DNA of 64,000 bases from Polycladidibacter stylochi. GTDB taxonomy: Bacteria > Pseudomonadota > Alphaproteobacteria > Rhizobiales > Stappiaceae. How positions within the stretch are numbered: the stretch's first letter is position 1; the number at the start of each line of letters is the position of its first letter. The DNA lies in the NCBI RefSeq assembly GCF_001562055.1, contig NZ_LLWE01000032.1, forward strand, positions 1-64,000. The letters run 5' to 3'. Positions 1 through 8,487 of the stretch are shown here, piece by piece. Below the pieces are notes generated by a model. The model was not told the origin of the DNA. It was given only the letters and a program-made list of their open reading frames with translations, and did no database searches. The position numbers and the translations under genes were made by a program.

Positions 1-2
1 GT

Positions 3-50
3 CTAAGCGCCTTCGCCCAATGGAAAAACGCTGCCATGATTGATGCCTGA
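3..50 (+). CDS. 3' tail of an unidentified gene cut by the window start
   Basis: An open frame runs from the window edge to a TGA at 48-50 and reads LSAFAQWKNAAMIDA. Its length and composition could be the C-terminus of a protein encoded upstream on the plus strand. Fifteen residues are too few to name a family. It could also be chance. Confidence 0.3.
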   Translation, partial: LSAFAQWKNAAMIDA

Positions 51-145
51 GGCATAAGGTGAAAAGCTTCTTCCGGCTCTTTCAAGTTAACCTGTCAAAA
101 CCAATAATTTGAACCCATCAAATGTCGCATTGTGATTCCCTTAGG

Positions 146-173
146 TAGCTCAATTGCGTCTGCAATTGAGCTA
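146..173. other. Perfect 12-bp stem-loop downstream of the M20 gene
   Basis: TAGCTCAATTGC (146-157), loop GTCT, then the exact reverse complement (162-173). It lies just past the end of the minus-strand amidohydrolase gene and past the plus-strand tail at 50, so it could end transcription from either side. There is no clear T-run on either strand, so it is listed as a hairpin rather than a canonical terminator. Confidence 0.6.
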
Positions 174-217
174 ATGCTAAGACCTATTACCCGCAAAGCA
201 ACATAAACGCCACGCTT

Positions 218-1378
218 CTAGCTTGCTTGTGGAAGCTGGTCTTTCACAAGTTCTTGCCAAAAGTTTACGCCTGTCATTAGAATATCATCATTAAAATCGT
301 AGTAAGGTTTATGCAGGGCTGTACCGCCCTTTTCACCTTCCGCACCATTACCAACCAGAATGTAACAGCTGGGGGCCTGGCGCTGCATGAAGGAGAAATC
401 CTCGGAAATTGTGAAAGGTTTTGCGGCACCATCCACTTTATCCGCACCGACCAGTTTGGTGGCGACACGAACTGCCACAGCGGTCTCACTCGGTGTGTTG
501 ATGGTGGACAGGAAACCATTGTGGAACTTGTAACGGTATTCCACTCCAGCCGATGCACAAATTCCCGCTGCCACACGTTCCATGGCGGCTTCGATCTTGT
601 GCAAAGCATCGTCTGTAAAGCAGCGGGTGTCGCCTTTGAGCGTTACAGATGAGGGAATAACATTGGTTGTGCCATTGGTATTGAATTCTGTTACCGAAAT
701 GACAGCAGGTTCGTGAATGGAGCTGAGGTTCCGGCTGGTGATGTTTTGCAAGCCAAGGACGATTTGTGCCCCAACAACAATTGGGTCTGTGCCCATATGC
801 GGCAATGCGGCATGCCCACCAGTGGCAAGAATTTCGATTTCGAATGCGCTTTCGGCAGCCATGATTGGGCCGGGATTGGTGACAAAGTGCCCCTCTGGGA
901 CGCCGGGCAGGTTGTGCATGGCGTAAACGGCATCAATGTTCCAGCGGACAAACAGCCCATCTTCGATCATGGCCTTGGCGCCGACACCGTGTTCTTCGCC
1001 AGGTTGGAAAATGAAGTAGACGGTGCCGTCAAAATCTTTTGTGCGTGCCAGCTCGTGGGCGGCACCGAGCAACATGGCGGTATGTCCATCATGGCCGCAA
1101 GCATGCATAAGGCCCTTGTGAGTGGAAGCGTGAGCAAAATCGTTCAGCTCTAATACTTTTAGAGCATCCATATCGGCGCGTAGGCCAATAGAACGATCAC
1201 TATCACCGCATTTCAAAATGCCAACAACGCCGGTTTTGCCAACATTGCGATGCACCTCAAGCCCAAATTCCTCGAGTTTATCAGCAACAAACTTGGAGGT
1301 TTGTTCTTCTTCAAAGCCGAATTCAGGGTGTTTGTGAATGTGATGGCGCCAGGCTTTGACTTGTTCTTCGATGGACAT
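218..1378 (-). CDS. M20 family metallo-amidohydrolase (HipO-like)
   Basis: A 386-residue cytoplasmic zinc amidohydrolase of the M20D group (hippurate hydrolase, N-acyl amino acid and indoleacetyl-amino acid hydrolases). Visible motifs are MHACGHDGHT near residue 92 (metal ligands), GEEHG (catalytic Glu pair), AMHNLPG, the dimerisation-domain GGHAALPH and the C-terminal ALHKPYYDFND with a metal-binding His. Full length for the family. A GGAAG ribosome site precedes the ATG. It is last in a minus-strand set after an M24 hydrolase and a BCCT transporter, which suggests it removes an acyl or peptide-like group from an imported nitrogenous compound. The true substrate cannot be read from sequence. 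Confidence 0.88.
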   Translation of the reverse strand: MSIEEQVKAWRHHIHKHPEFGFEEEQTSKFVADKLEEFGLEVHRNVGKTGVVGILKCGDSDRSIGLRADMDALKVLELNDFAHASTHKGLMHACGHDGHTAMLLGAAHELARTKDFDGTVYFIFQPGEEHGVGAKAMIEDGLFVRWNIDAVYAMHNLPGVPEGHFVTNPGPIMAAESAFEIEILATGGHAALPHMGTDPIVVGAQIVLGLQNITSRNLSSIHEPAVISVTEFNTNGTTNVIPSSVTLKGDTRCFTDDALHKIEAAMERVAAGICASAGVEYRYKFHNGFLSTINTPSETAVAVRVATKLVGADKVDGAAKPFTISEDFSFMQRQAPSCYILVGNGAEGEKGGTALHKPYYDFNDDILMTGVNFWQELVKDQLPQAS

Positions 1379-1404
1379 AACTTCCTACCCATTTATTATT
1401 AAGG

Positions 1405-1429
1405 AAGGGCGGCTATATATGCCGCCCTT
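1405..1429. other. Intercistronic stem-loop
   Basis: AAGGGCGGC (1405-1413), a 7-nt AT loop, then GCCGCCCTT (1421-1429), a perfect 9-bp GC-rich stem between the BCCT and M20 genes. It may stabilise or partly terminate the minus-strand transcript and lower expression of the M20 gene. Confidence 0.6.
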
Positions 1430-1477
1430 TGCATATGAGGTGATGCGAAGTCTTATTTCAGCATTGCAACTGACTTT

Positions 1478-3010
1478 TTACTTCGAGTCAAACTCCTGAC
1501 GGAACATCTTGAATGTGCTGATTATTGCAACGAACAAGACGAACATCAATGGCAGAGCAAAGATCAGGCTGATGGATTGCAACAGATCGATACCGGACTT
1601 TGTTGCCAGCATCAGGGTCAGAGCCATGGCACCTTGTGCGATGGTCCACATGATCTTCTGTTTGTTGCTTGGGTTCAGCGAACCATCTTCACTCATGGAG
1701 CTCAGGGTGAAGGTCGAGCTGTTCATGGAAGTGATGAAGCAGGTGAACAGCGCGATTACAACACCGATGGAGATTACAGTACCCATTGGGAAGCCTTCAA
1801 GCACGATGAAGGTTGCAGCTTTTGAAGAGGCTGCAGCGGCTTTCAGGGCTTCAGGTTCTGCTTCCAGACCAATGGTGCCGAAGAAAGCAACCCAGAGGAA
1901 GATGCCAAGGCATGGCAAGATCATCGAGCCAAGGATGAACTCGCGAACAGTGCGGCCTTTGGAAACACGCGCGATGAACGGACCAACAAATGGTGCCCAT
2001 GCAATGGCCCATGCGTAGTAGTAAATAGGCCAGCCGCCAATCCAAGAGGTTTCTTTGTCTGCAGCAAAGGTCGGCAACATCAACGCATCGGTGAAGAAGT
2101 CGTTCATGTAGTTGCCCATGGTGTCAAAGTAGACGTTGATCATCTGGGTGGTAGGACCCAGTGCGCCAACCAGAACAATCAGGCCAACAAGGAGGTAGGC
2201 GTTGTAATCGGACAGAAGTTTGATGCCCTTTTCCAGACCTGTAGTAGTACAAAGGATGGTGATTAGCGTAATTGAGCCCACCAGAATAATTTTGGTTATC
2301 GCGCCATCAGGTGTACCGATGAGGTAGGATGACGAGATGGACAAAGACAGGCCAGTTTGACCAAGCGAGGTGGAGATACCGGCGATTGCGCCAAATACAC
2401 AGATGAGGTTAACAAGTTTGCCCCAACCACCATTGGCTTTATCACGGCCCCAAGGCAGCAAGATATTACTGATAAGACCGCTTTCACCTTTGCGGTACAT
2501 CAGGTATCCAAGAATGAGACCCACGACAGAGAACGCAGCCCAAGCCTGAATGCCTTGGTGGATGAAGCTCTGTTTCATGGCAAATTCGGCAGCTTCTGGA
2601 GTTTGCGCAGCGATGCCGGTGGTTTCTAGCGGATTGATGTAGTGGTAAACCGGTTCTGCAACACCCCAGTAGAGCATAACTGTACCCATACCAGCAGAGA
2701 ACAACATCGCAATCCAAGAAAACGTGCTGAATTCTGGCTTGGCATCGTCCGGGCCAAAGCGGATATTGCCGTATTTACTGAAGGCGAAATAGAACATCAC
2801 CATGACATAGGCAAAAGAGCCTGCCATGTAGATCCAACCGAATTTATCAGTCAGGTAATTCATGGTGCCGACGCCGACATCATAAAGCGTATCGGGGAAC
2901 ATAATCCCGGAAAGCACAACGATGACGATAAAGGCCATAGTGCTGGTAAACAGCATTTTGCCCTGTTTTAGCTCGGGGACTGCCCCTGCTGTATTTTCTT
3001 GGTTACTCAT
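1478..3010 (-). CDS. BCCT family transporter (betaine/carnitine/choline type)
   Basis: A 510-residue inner-membrane protein with about twelve hydrophobic segments. The BCCT signature GMGTVMLYWGVAEPVYHY near residue 107 and the later segment AWAPFVGPFIARVSKGRT with VREFI are characteristic of the BetT/OpuD/CaiT family, which imports quaternary ammonium compounds or related zwitterions with Na+ or H+ or by exchange. There is no long regulatory C-terminal tail, so a catabolic role is more likely than an osmosensing one. GGGGAG precedes the ATG. It sits between two hydrolase genes, so it probably brings in their substrate. Confidence 0.92.
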   Translation of the reverse strand: MSNQENTAGAVPELKQGKMLFTSTMAFIVIVVLSGIMFPDTLYDVGVGTMNYLTDKFGWIYMAGSFAYVMVMFYFAFSKYGNIRFGPDDAKPEFSTFSWIAMLFSAGMGTVMLYWGVAEPVYHYINPLETTGIAAQTPEAAEFAMKQSFIHQGIQAWAAFSVVGLILGYLMYRKGESGLISNILLPWGRDKANGGWGKLVNLICVFGAIAGISTSLGQTGLSLSISSSYLIGTPDGAITKIILVGSITLITILCTTTGLEKGIKLLSDYNAYLLVGLIVLVGALGPTTQMINVYFDTMGNYMNDFFTDALMLPTFAADKETSWIGGWPIYYYAWAIAWAPFVGPFIARVSKGRTVREFILGSMILPCLGIFLWVAFFGTIGLEAEPEALKAAAASSKAATFIVLEGFPMGTVISIGVVIALFTCFITSMNSSTFTLSSMSEDGSLNPSNKQKIMWTIAQGAMALTLMLATKSGIDLLQSISLIFALPLMFVLFVAIISTFKMFRQEFDSK

Positions 3011-3088
3011 AAATTCTCCCCTGAGTTAACCAGAACGGGAAAACCACAGACAGGTAGCTCCCGCACCTGCCTGTAATCTTCTGCCCAA

Positions 3089-4252
3089 TTAAATGATAAT
3101 AAGTTCCGGTGCTGCGCGCTCTGACAGCCATTCAGCACCATCTTCGGTGATGACGATGTTTTCTTCATGCACCATTTGTTTGCCCGGTGCGTAGTTCATG
3201 CCTGGCTCAAGTGTGAGCACCATACCTGGACGCAGCAGCGTGTTGTCGGTTGCGGTGTTAGATGGGCGCTCTGTCAGCTCCATGCCGAGGCCGTGGCCAA
3301 TGCGGCCTACATCGTTGCCGAGGGCTCCGGCTTCTTCCAGCACCGACCACATGGCGTTGTAGATGTCGGTTGTGGTGTTGCCCGGTTTCGCGGCTTCAAA
3401 GCCTTTGGTGGTGGCTTCATAGGTGGCGCGGTAAGCGGCTTTGGTTTGCTCGCTGGCATCACCAAAGGCCCAGTTGCGGTCAAAATCCGAGAAGTACCCG
3501 TCACGCACAGCACCCGTATCGATGATGAGCAAATCGCCGTGTTCGATAACCCGATCCGTTGGCCCCATGATAATACTGTCATAACCATCTGGACCTGAGC
3601 CTGCGATAATATAAGGGCACTCATCTGCACCCTCACGCAGCATGTCGATACGGAATTGTTTACAGATATCCCGCTCACTCATGCCCGTTTTTGCATAGCT
3701 TGGAATAAGGTCGAATGCTTTATTGGTAATACGGCAGATTTCACGGGTTTTGGCGATTTCCGCTGGAGACTTGATAGTGCGTAGATCGTGAATTTCGAGC
3801 GCAACATCAACAATTTCACTCGATACGTTCTCACGCAGTTGCAAGAAGTTGTTTACCGGCATTCGCAAATGAGACTCGATACCCAGTGTCGCACCAATTC
3901 GGCCAAACTTTTTAGGCAACTCTTCCAAGGCGGCTGTTAATAGGGAGATACCGTCATCTTCAGGACAAGGAGAGGCCCAGGTGCGAATATCTTCAACCCA
4001 AGTGGAGGCCATGCCGGTAGCACCAATTTCTGGAATAACCGCAATAGGTTTACCGCTCGCTGGAACTACAAGGAACCAAGGGCGGGTGGGGCTATGCCAG
4101 AATTGTGTAAAGAAACCGCTGAAATAGCGAACATTGGGCTCGGTTGTAAAAAATACAGCGTCTAGCTCTTTTTCACGCATCAGCGTTTGCAGGCGAGCTG
4201 TACGGTTTTCAAATTCTTCGGTGTTGAAACCACGTGCTGAAGGACTTGTCAT
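3089..4252 (-). CDS. M24 family metallohydrolase (creatinase/prolidase-like)
   Basis: 387 residues with an N-terminal creatinase-type domain (about 1-150) and a C-terminal pita-bread domain. The five metal ligands are present: the two Asp in DTGAVRDGYFSDFDR, His in GHGLGME, Glu in TLEPGM and Glu in VHEENI. The family covers Xaa-Pro dipeptidases, creatinase and ectoine hydrolase DoeA. Pairing with an M20 deacylase-type enzyme recalls ectoine breakdown, but the N-terminal half lacks features I associate with DoeA, so the substrate stays open. It starts the minus-strand set (M24, BCCT, M20) and is divergent from the regulator gene. Confidence 0.88.
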   Translation of the reverse strand: MTSPSARGFNTEEFENRTARLQTLMREKELDAVFFTTEPNVRYFSGFFTQFWHSPTRPWFLVVPASGKPIAVIPEIGATGMASTWVEDIRTWASPCPEDDGISLLTAALEELPKKFGRIGATLGIESHLRMPVNNFLQLRENVSSEIVDVALEIHDLRTIKSPAEIAKTREICRITNKAFDLIPSYAKTGMSERDICKQFRIDMLREGADECPYIIAGSGPDGYDSIIMGPTDRVIEHGDLLIIDTGAVRDGYFSDFDRNWAFGDASEQTKAAYRATYEATTKGFEAAKPGNTTTDIYNAMWSVLEEAGALGNDVGRIGHGLGMELTERPSNTATDNTLLRPGMVLTLEPGMNYAPGKQMVHEENIVITEDGAEWLSERAAPELIII

Positions 4253-4587
4253 TATTATTCTCCCAAGTGATGGAGGTTAGCCTCCTTGGCGCTACGCGAA
4301 TCTTAAAAGTTAAAAATATTCACCTATGCGCCTTGCGGTTAAATAAAGTGCACCAAACACATAAAGTCAAATAAATTTTACCATATAGGTTGCATTACGC
4401 ACATAATCGGGCTCTCATCCTACGTATTTCGCAGAAAAGTTCCCGGATTTTATCATTTTGGAACACTTTTCGACAATATAGTGAAATATATGTAACTTTC
4501 CTATTGAAATAGAGCTATATCACCGGTAAGTATGGCGCATATTAAGTTCACTAAAGTAGCCTATGAGGTTGTCGAAAGGTGATTCCA
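4253..4587. promoter_or_regulatory. Divergent promoter region between M24 and regulator genes
   Basis: About 335 bp of AT-rich DNA without a gene, driving the M24-BCCT-M20 set leftward and the regulator-ridA-dpaL set rightward. It holds an imperfect inverted repeat, AAAAGTTCC at 4435-4443 and GGAACACTTTT at 4460-4470, that could be the operator of the adjacent regulator. No operator is known to me for this family here, so this is inference. Confidence 0.5.
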
Positions 4588-5292
4588 ATGAATGCGAATG
4601 CCATCAATTCTCTTATTAAGAGTCTTAGCGAGAGCGATCATGTAACGCTTCGCAACTATTTTCATGTGGCGGATACAATTGCCGATTTAATAGGACCTCA
4701 TTGCGAGGTCGTCGTGCATTCATTTGCGAGCCTAGATAATTCAGTAGTAAAAATATCCAATGGTCACCTTACGGGACGCACTGTTGGCTCACCAATCACC
4801 GATTTGGGGTTGAAGGTGATGCAGGAGTACCTTCAAACCGGGGACACCACACCTAGTGCTTACTACACGCAAACATCTGACGGACGTCAATTAAAGTCCA
4901 GTACAACAATTTTGCTTGGAGAGAACGGGCGCGCTATTGGCATGCTATGTGTCAACATTAACCTGTCAGCCCCCTTTTCAGATATTGTTAAAACTTTTGT
5001 CGCGCCGCAGCAGGTGCGGCCATCTGAAATTGCTAGCGAGAATTTCAGTACAAATGTAAACGACGTTATTCAGCAAGCACTTAACCTCGCAATTGTCGAT
5101 GCTGAGGCTAACCCCGCAGTATCACAAAAAACCCGAAACAAAGAAGTGACCCGCCTGTTATTCGAGCGGGGAATTTTTGAGTTCAAAGAAGCAACTGTTC
5201 TGGTTTCAGAACACCTCGGTATCACTCGCCATGCAATTTACAAGTACATTCGCGAGTTTAAAGCACAAAACAAAAATGGAGAAAACCAATGA
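4588..5292 (+). CDS. YheO/DauR-type PAS-HTH transcriptional regulator
   Basis: A 234-residue DNA-binding regulator. The N-terminal half is a YheO-like PAS domain (roughly 10-125, with the GPHCEVVVHSF start and the GMLCVNINLS end). The C-terminal part carries the DauR-type helix-turn-helix (TRLLFERGIFEFKEA then ITRHAIYKYIREF). Members such as DauR control D-amino acid catabolism and typically sit next to the genes they regulate. I prefer ATG 4588 because AAGGTG lies six bases upstream; an in-frame GTG at 4579 overlaps that ribosome site. Its stop overlaps the ridA start by ATGA, so the two are co-translated. Confidence 0.85.
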   Translation: MNANAINSLIKSLSESDHVTLRNYFHVADTIADLIGPHCEVVVHSFASLDNSVVKISNGHLTGRTVGSPITDLGLKVMQEYLQTGDTTPSAYYTQTSDGRQLKSSTTILLGENGRAIGMLCVNINLSAPFSDIVKTFVAPQQVRPSEIASENFSTNVNDVIQQALNLAIVDAEANPAVSQKTRNKEVTRLLFERGIFEFKEATVLVSEHLGITRHAIYKYIREFKAQNKNGENQ

Positions 5293-5672
5293 AAAAAGTA
5301 ATCGACACTGCAAAAGCTCCAGCTGCAATTGGCCCTTACTCCCAAGGTATGATTTTTGACCAACTTGTTTTTACATCAGGTCAACTTCCTTTAGTGCCAG
5401 AAACAATGGCGTTTCCTGAAGGCGGTATTAAAGAACAATCCAAGCAATCACTGGCGAACTTGAAAGCTGTTTTGGAAGAAGCAGGCGCTGGCATTGACAG
5501 CGTAATTAAAACTACTTGTTTCCTTGGGAAAATGGAAGACTTTGCTGCATTTAACGAAGTATACACTGAAGTATTTGGCACAGAAGCAGCCCCTGCCCGC
5601 TCCTGCATTCAAGCAGGGCGTTTACCAAAAGATGCTTTGGTAGAAGTCGAAGCAATCGCTTACATCAAATAG
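5289..5672 (+). CDS. ridA: RidA family reactive enamine/imine deaminase
   Basis: 127 residues, the standard RidA length, with APAAIGPYSQG at the N-terminus, TSGQLPL in the core and PARSCIQAGRLPKDALVEVEA at the C-terminus, where the Arg binds the carboxylate. RidA proteins hydrolyse 2-aminoacrylate and other enamines released by PLP-dependent lyases. That fits its place directly before a diaminopropionate ammonia-lyase, whose reaction makes 2-aminoacrylate. It overlaps the regulator gene by four bases. Confidence 0.93.
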   Translation: MKKVIDTAKAPAAIGPYSQGMIFDQLVFTSGQLPLVPETMAFPEGGIKEQSKQSLANLKAVLEEAGAGIDSVIKTTCFLGKMEDFAAFNEVYTEVFGTEAAPARSCIQAGRLPKDALVEVEAIAYIK

Positions 5673-5690
5673 TCCCCCACCCTATAACAA

Positions 5691-5724
5691 TGCGCACCTG
5701 AATGATTAATAGCTTAGGTGCGCA
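5691..5724. other. Stem-loop between ridA and dpaL
   Basis: TGCGCACCT (5691-5699) and AGGTGCGCA (5716-5724) form a perfect 9-bp stem with a 16-nt loop. There is no T-run after it, so read-through into the lyase gene is likely; it may act as an mRNA processing or stability element. Confidence 0.5.
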
Positions 5725-5760
5725 CAACACTTCCCTCATCGAATTGCTAAAGAGATCCAG

Positions 5761-6942
5761 ATGCTAAAACTGCACAGCAATCGTTTCCGCACAGGCGAAA
5801 CCAGCCCGTTGTTTTCAGTGGAAGTTGCCAAGAAAACTCGTGGCTTTCATAATCAGATTGACGGGTATCAACCGACACCACTCGTGAGCTTGCCAGCATT
5901 GGCCAATAAGTTGGGTGTTAAAGCTATACTGGTTAAGGATGAATCTTTCCGTTTTGGATTGAACGCCTTTAAAGTGCTGGGTGGCTCATACGCATTGGGC
6001 CGGTTGCTTGCGAAAAAGCTTGGTCTGGATATCAGCGAAATTAACTTACAGACCGTTTCTGAAAAATTTCCCGAACCAATGGTTTTTGCAACAGCCACCG
6101 CTGGTAACCATGGCACCGGTGTTGCTTGGGCGGCCCGCACAATGGGGCAAAAGGCCGTTGTTTATATGCCAAAAGGATCGCCGCAATCTGCTGTTGAGCG
6201 TATTCGCGGGCTTGGTGCAGAGTGCATAGTCACCGATGTCAACTATGACGATACCGTACGTTTGGCAAACAAAACCGCCAATGAAAATGGCTGGGAGCTG
6301 GTGCAAGACACGGCTTGGGAAGGTTATGAAGAAATTCCAACCTGGATTTCTCAGGGCTACATGACAATGGCAAGTGAAGTCACCGATCAGATTGAAGAAA
6401 TGGCTTTGCCACAGCCAACTCACGTAATGCTTCAAGCTGGTGTTGGCGCCATGGCCGGCGGTGTTCTTGGTTACCTAGCAGACCACTACGGCTCTGATAG
6501 TTTTACAACTATTATTAGTGAACCACGGGCAGCCGATTGCCTTTACCGCTCTGTTTTGAGCGAAAACGGTGAGATGACCGCAGTTGAAGGCGATTTAACA
6601 TCTATCATGGCCGGTCTTGCTTGCGGCGAACCCAACCCCGTAACATGGCCAACCCTAAGAAATTGCGGCGACTTTTTCGTCTCCGCTGAAGATCGTATTG
6701 CAGCAACTGGCATGCGCATTCTTGGCAACCCGTTACATGGTGATGAGGCCGTGACAGGTGGCGAGTCGGGTGCTTTGAATATTGGCGTACTATATGCCAT
6801 GCGCACAAAGGAAGAATTTACCGAACTGGCGCAAAGCACTGGCTTAAATGAAGATAGCGTGGTGATGATCTACAGTACTGAGGGTGACACCAACCCAGAG
6901 CGTTATAGAAAAATCGTATGGGAAGGCGCATTACCGCTTTAG
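5761..6942 (+). CDS. dpaL: 2,3-diaminopropionate ammonia-lyase
   Basis: A 393-residue fold-type II PLP enzyme (YgeX/DpaL) that converts 2,3-diaminopropionate to pyruvate and two ammonia. The PLP lysine lies in NAFKVLGGSYA near residue 74, preceded by VKDESFRFG. The PLP phosphate and ring are held by ATAGNHGTGVAWAAR, and VGAMAGGVLGYL gives the glycine loop. Length matches E. coli YgeX (about 398). It ends the regulator-ridA-dpaL unit. Together with the divergent M20/M24/BCCT genes it suggests catabolism of a diaminopropionate-containing or related diamino compound, with RidA clearing the aminoacrylate intermediate. Confidence 0.9.
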   Translation: MLKLHSNRFRTGETSPLFSVEVAKKTRGFHNQIDGYQPTPLVSLPALANKLGVKAILVKDESFRFGLNAFKVLGGSYALGRLLAKKLGLDISEINLQTVSEKFPEPMVFATATAGNHGTGVAWAARTMGQKAVVYMPKGSPQSAVERIRGLGAECIVTDVNYDDTVRLANKTANENGWELVQDTAWEGYEEIPTWISQGYMTMASEVTDQIEEMALPQPTHVMLQAGVGAMAGGVLGYLADHYGSDSFTTIISEPRAADCLYRSVLSENGEMTAVEGDLTSIMAGLACGEPNPVTWPTLRNCGDFFVSAEDRIAATGMRILGNPLHGDEAVTGGESGALNIGVLYAMRTKEEFTELAQSTGLNEDSVVMIYSTEGDTNPERYRKIVWEGALPL

Positions 6943-7026
6943 TATACGACTCTTTGAGGGTTTAGAGCTTGTTGTAACACAGTATAAGAAAGAGCTCATA
7001 AAATTCTTACAAGCGAGACTAGAAAA

Positions 7027-7056
7027 TGCTCCTTCAGCTTTTTTGCTGAAGGAGCA
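7027..7056. terminator. Bidirectional terminator between convergent dpaL and MFS genes
   Basis: TGCTCCTTCAGC, a TTTTTT loop, then GCTGAAGGAGCA: a perfect 12-bp stem. On the minus strand it is followed by TTTTC, and on the plus strand by a short AT-rich tract. It stands between two converging genes, as expected of a shared terminator. Confidence 0.85.
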
Positions 7057-7087
7057 CAATTTAATGAACTCTAATGATCAAGTTACA

Positions 7088-8473
7088 TTAGGTAGTTGAT
7101 TTAGACTCATTATCGATGAGTTCTGTTAAGGTTTTCTCTTCGCCTTTTAACCCTAACCTTCTATCAACTTCAGCCATTTTCTCAGCGATTCTCTTCGCAG
7201 CGCCATTCGCAATACGCCTCTTAAGAATAGTTGCAATAATTGCACCGACGATGGAAATGACGAGCAGAATACCGAATACAACATTATATCCAGATACACC
7301 CTCATACTTGTCTATTATTACCCCCCAAAGGCCGTAGGCAAAAGTTGCTGGTAAGTAAATTATAAAAGCTGCGATGGCTATTGCTGAACCTGAAAAGCGG
7401 GGTGGTAAGCCCATCTCTCCGTAAGGAGCAAAATACAACGAGCGCATGAAGAAGTAAGTGAAAGCCATCATCACAAGTATAATCATAGCTGGTATAGCAA
7501 AGGCTTCATTTTTTGGTAGTAGTATCATTGCAATACTAAGTATAGCGATAGCTACAAGGCCAGCACGCATACCGCCACTAGGACCACCAAAGAAACGCTC
7601 GGCGATAAAACCTGCTGGCAATGCTACTGTTATACGTCCTCCAGAGGTAGAAAGTATGCCAAATATTGAAACAGCAAGTACAGGTAATATATATACATCC
7701 TTCAGGAAAGTTAGGAAAAATGGTGTTGTAGTGTAACACATAAACACAACGAACCCAACAAACCCTGCTAACCATAGCTCTGGTAAACGCATGGTTACTT
7801 TAATACCTTCTTTAACCTCTGCATTCGCCTTTTTAGAATCTTCACCAGATTTAAGGAGCGTTTCGCGTGGCAAGATAAACCAAGCGATTACGCCTAGTAA
7901 AATCATGATACCGGCATTGACCATAAACGCAACTTCTAAACCAAGAACACTATAGCCAAGATAAGCATATAAACCAACGACAAATGAGTTTTGCAAAAAC
8001 TCAACAACACCACGGCCACCTTCCAGTAGACCAAATATTTTGCCTTGGTTACTGTCTGATGTCGTTTTTCTAACAGACGCCAAAACAGCTGGCCAGAAAG
8101 CACCTTCACACCACAAAGACAGCATCACAAACAAGAAGCATAGTGTTGTGAAGTCTGAGGTTTTACCAAGAAAATAAGTTGTTAGCCCACCAAGAATCAT
8201 ATTCACAGGAATAAGTACCCGTGGGGAAAATCTGTCTTGTGCCCATGAGCAAGCTAAGTAAAAAATATTGTGCACTATGCCATAAATGGACATCAAAATG
8301 CCAAACTCTGTCATAGAGATATCCCACATCTCTAACATTTGAGGAAGTAGAACTCCTTTCATAGCAAGTAATGAAAATGCGAATTGTGCGCATGCAACCA
8401 GTACGATGAAGTTCAAAAACACTCTAGGAGAACTAAATAGAGGTTTTCCATCTTTTCCCTTAAGCCATTCCAT
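7088..8473 (-). CDS. MFS transporter
   Basis: A 461-residue inner-membrane protein with twelve predicted segments and a central cytoplasmic loop rich in Lys and Glu. The N-terminal half resembles anion/organic-acid:cation symporters (MSIYGIVHNIFYLACSWAQDR in the first loop region). I start it at ATG 8473, which has GGGAG eight bases upstream; an earlier in-frame GTG at 8488 would run through that site. The FAD oxidoreductase gene ends 14 bases before it, so the two form one operon. Substrate unknown, probably that of the oxidoreductase. Confidence 0.85.
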   Translation of the reverse strand: MEWLKGKDGKPLFSSPRVFLNFIVLVACAQFAFSLLAMKGVLLPQMLEMWDISMTEFGILMSIYGIVHNIFYLACSWAQDRFSPRVLIPVNMILGGLTTYFLGKTSDFTTLCFLFVMLSLWCEGAFWPAVLASVRKTTSDSNQGKIFGLLEGGRGVVEFLQNSFVVGLYAYLGYSVLGLEVAFMVNAGIMILLGVIAWFILPRETLLKSGEDSKKANAEVKEGIKVTMRLPELWLAGFVGFVVFMCYTTTPFFLTFLKDVYILPVLAVSIFGILSTSGGRITVALPAGFIAERFFGGPSGGMRAGLVAIAILSIAMILLPKNEAFAIPAMIILVMMAFTYFFMRSLYFAPYGEMGLPPRFSGSAIAIAAFIIYLPATFAYGLWGVIIDKYEGVSGYNVVFGILLVISIVGAIIATILKRRIANGAAKRIAEKMAEVDRRLGLKGEEKTLTELIDNESKSTT

Positions 8474-8487
8474 TTGGTGATCTCCCA

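Noticed and set aside
3089-4252. Firm assignment of the M24 enzyme as ectoine hydrolase DoeA
   Set aside because: The metal site fits all M24 enzymes, the N-terminal half does not look like DoeA, and no other ectoine gene is present.
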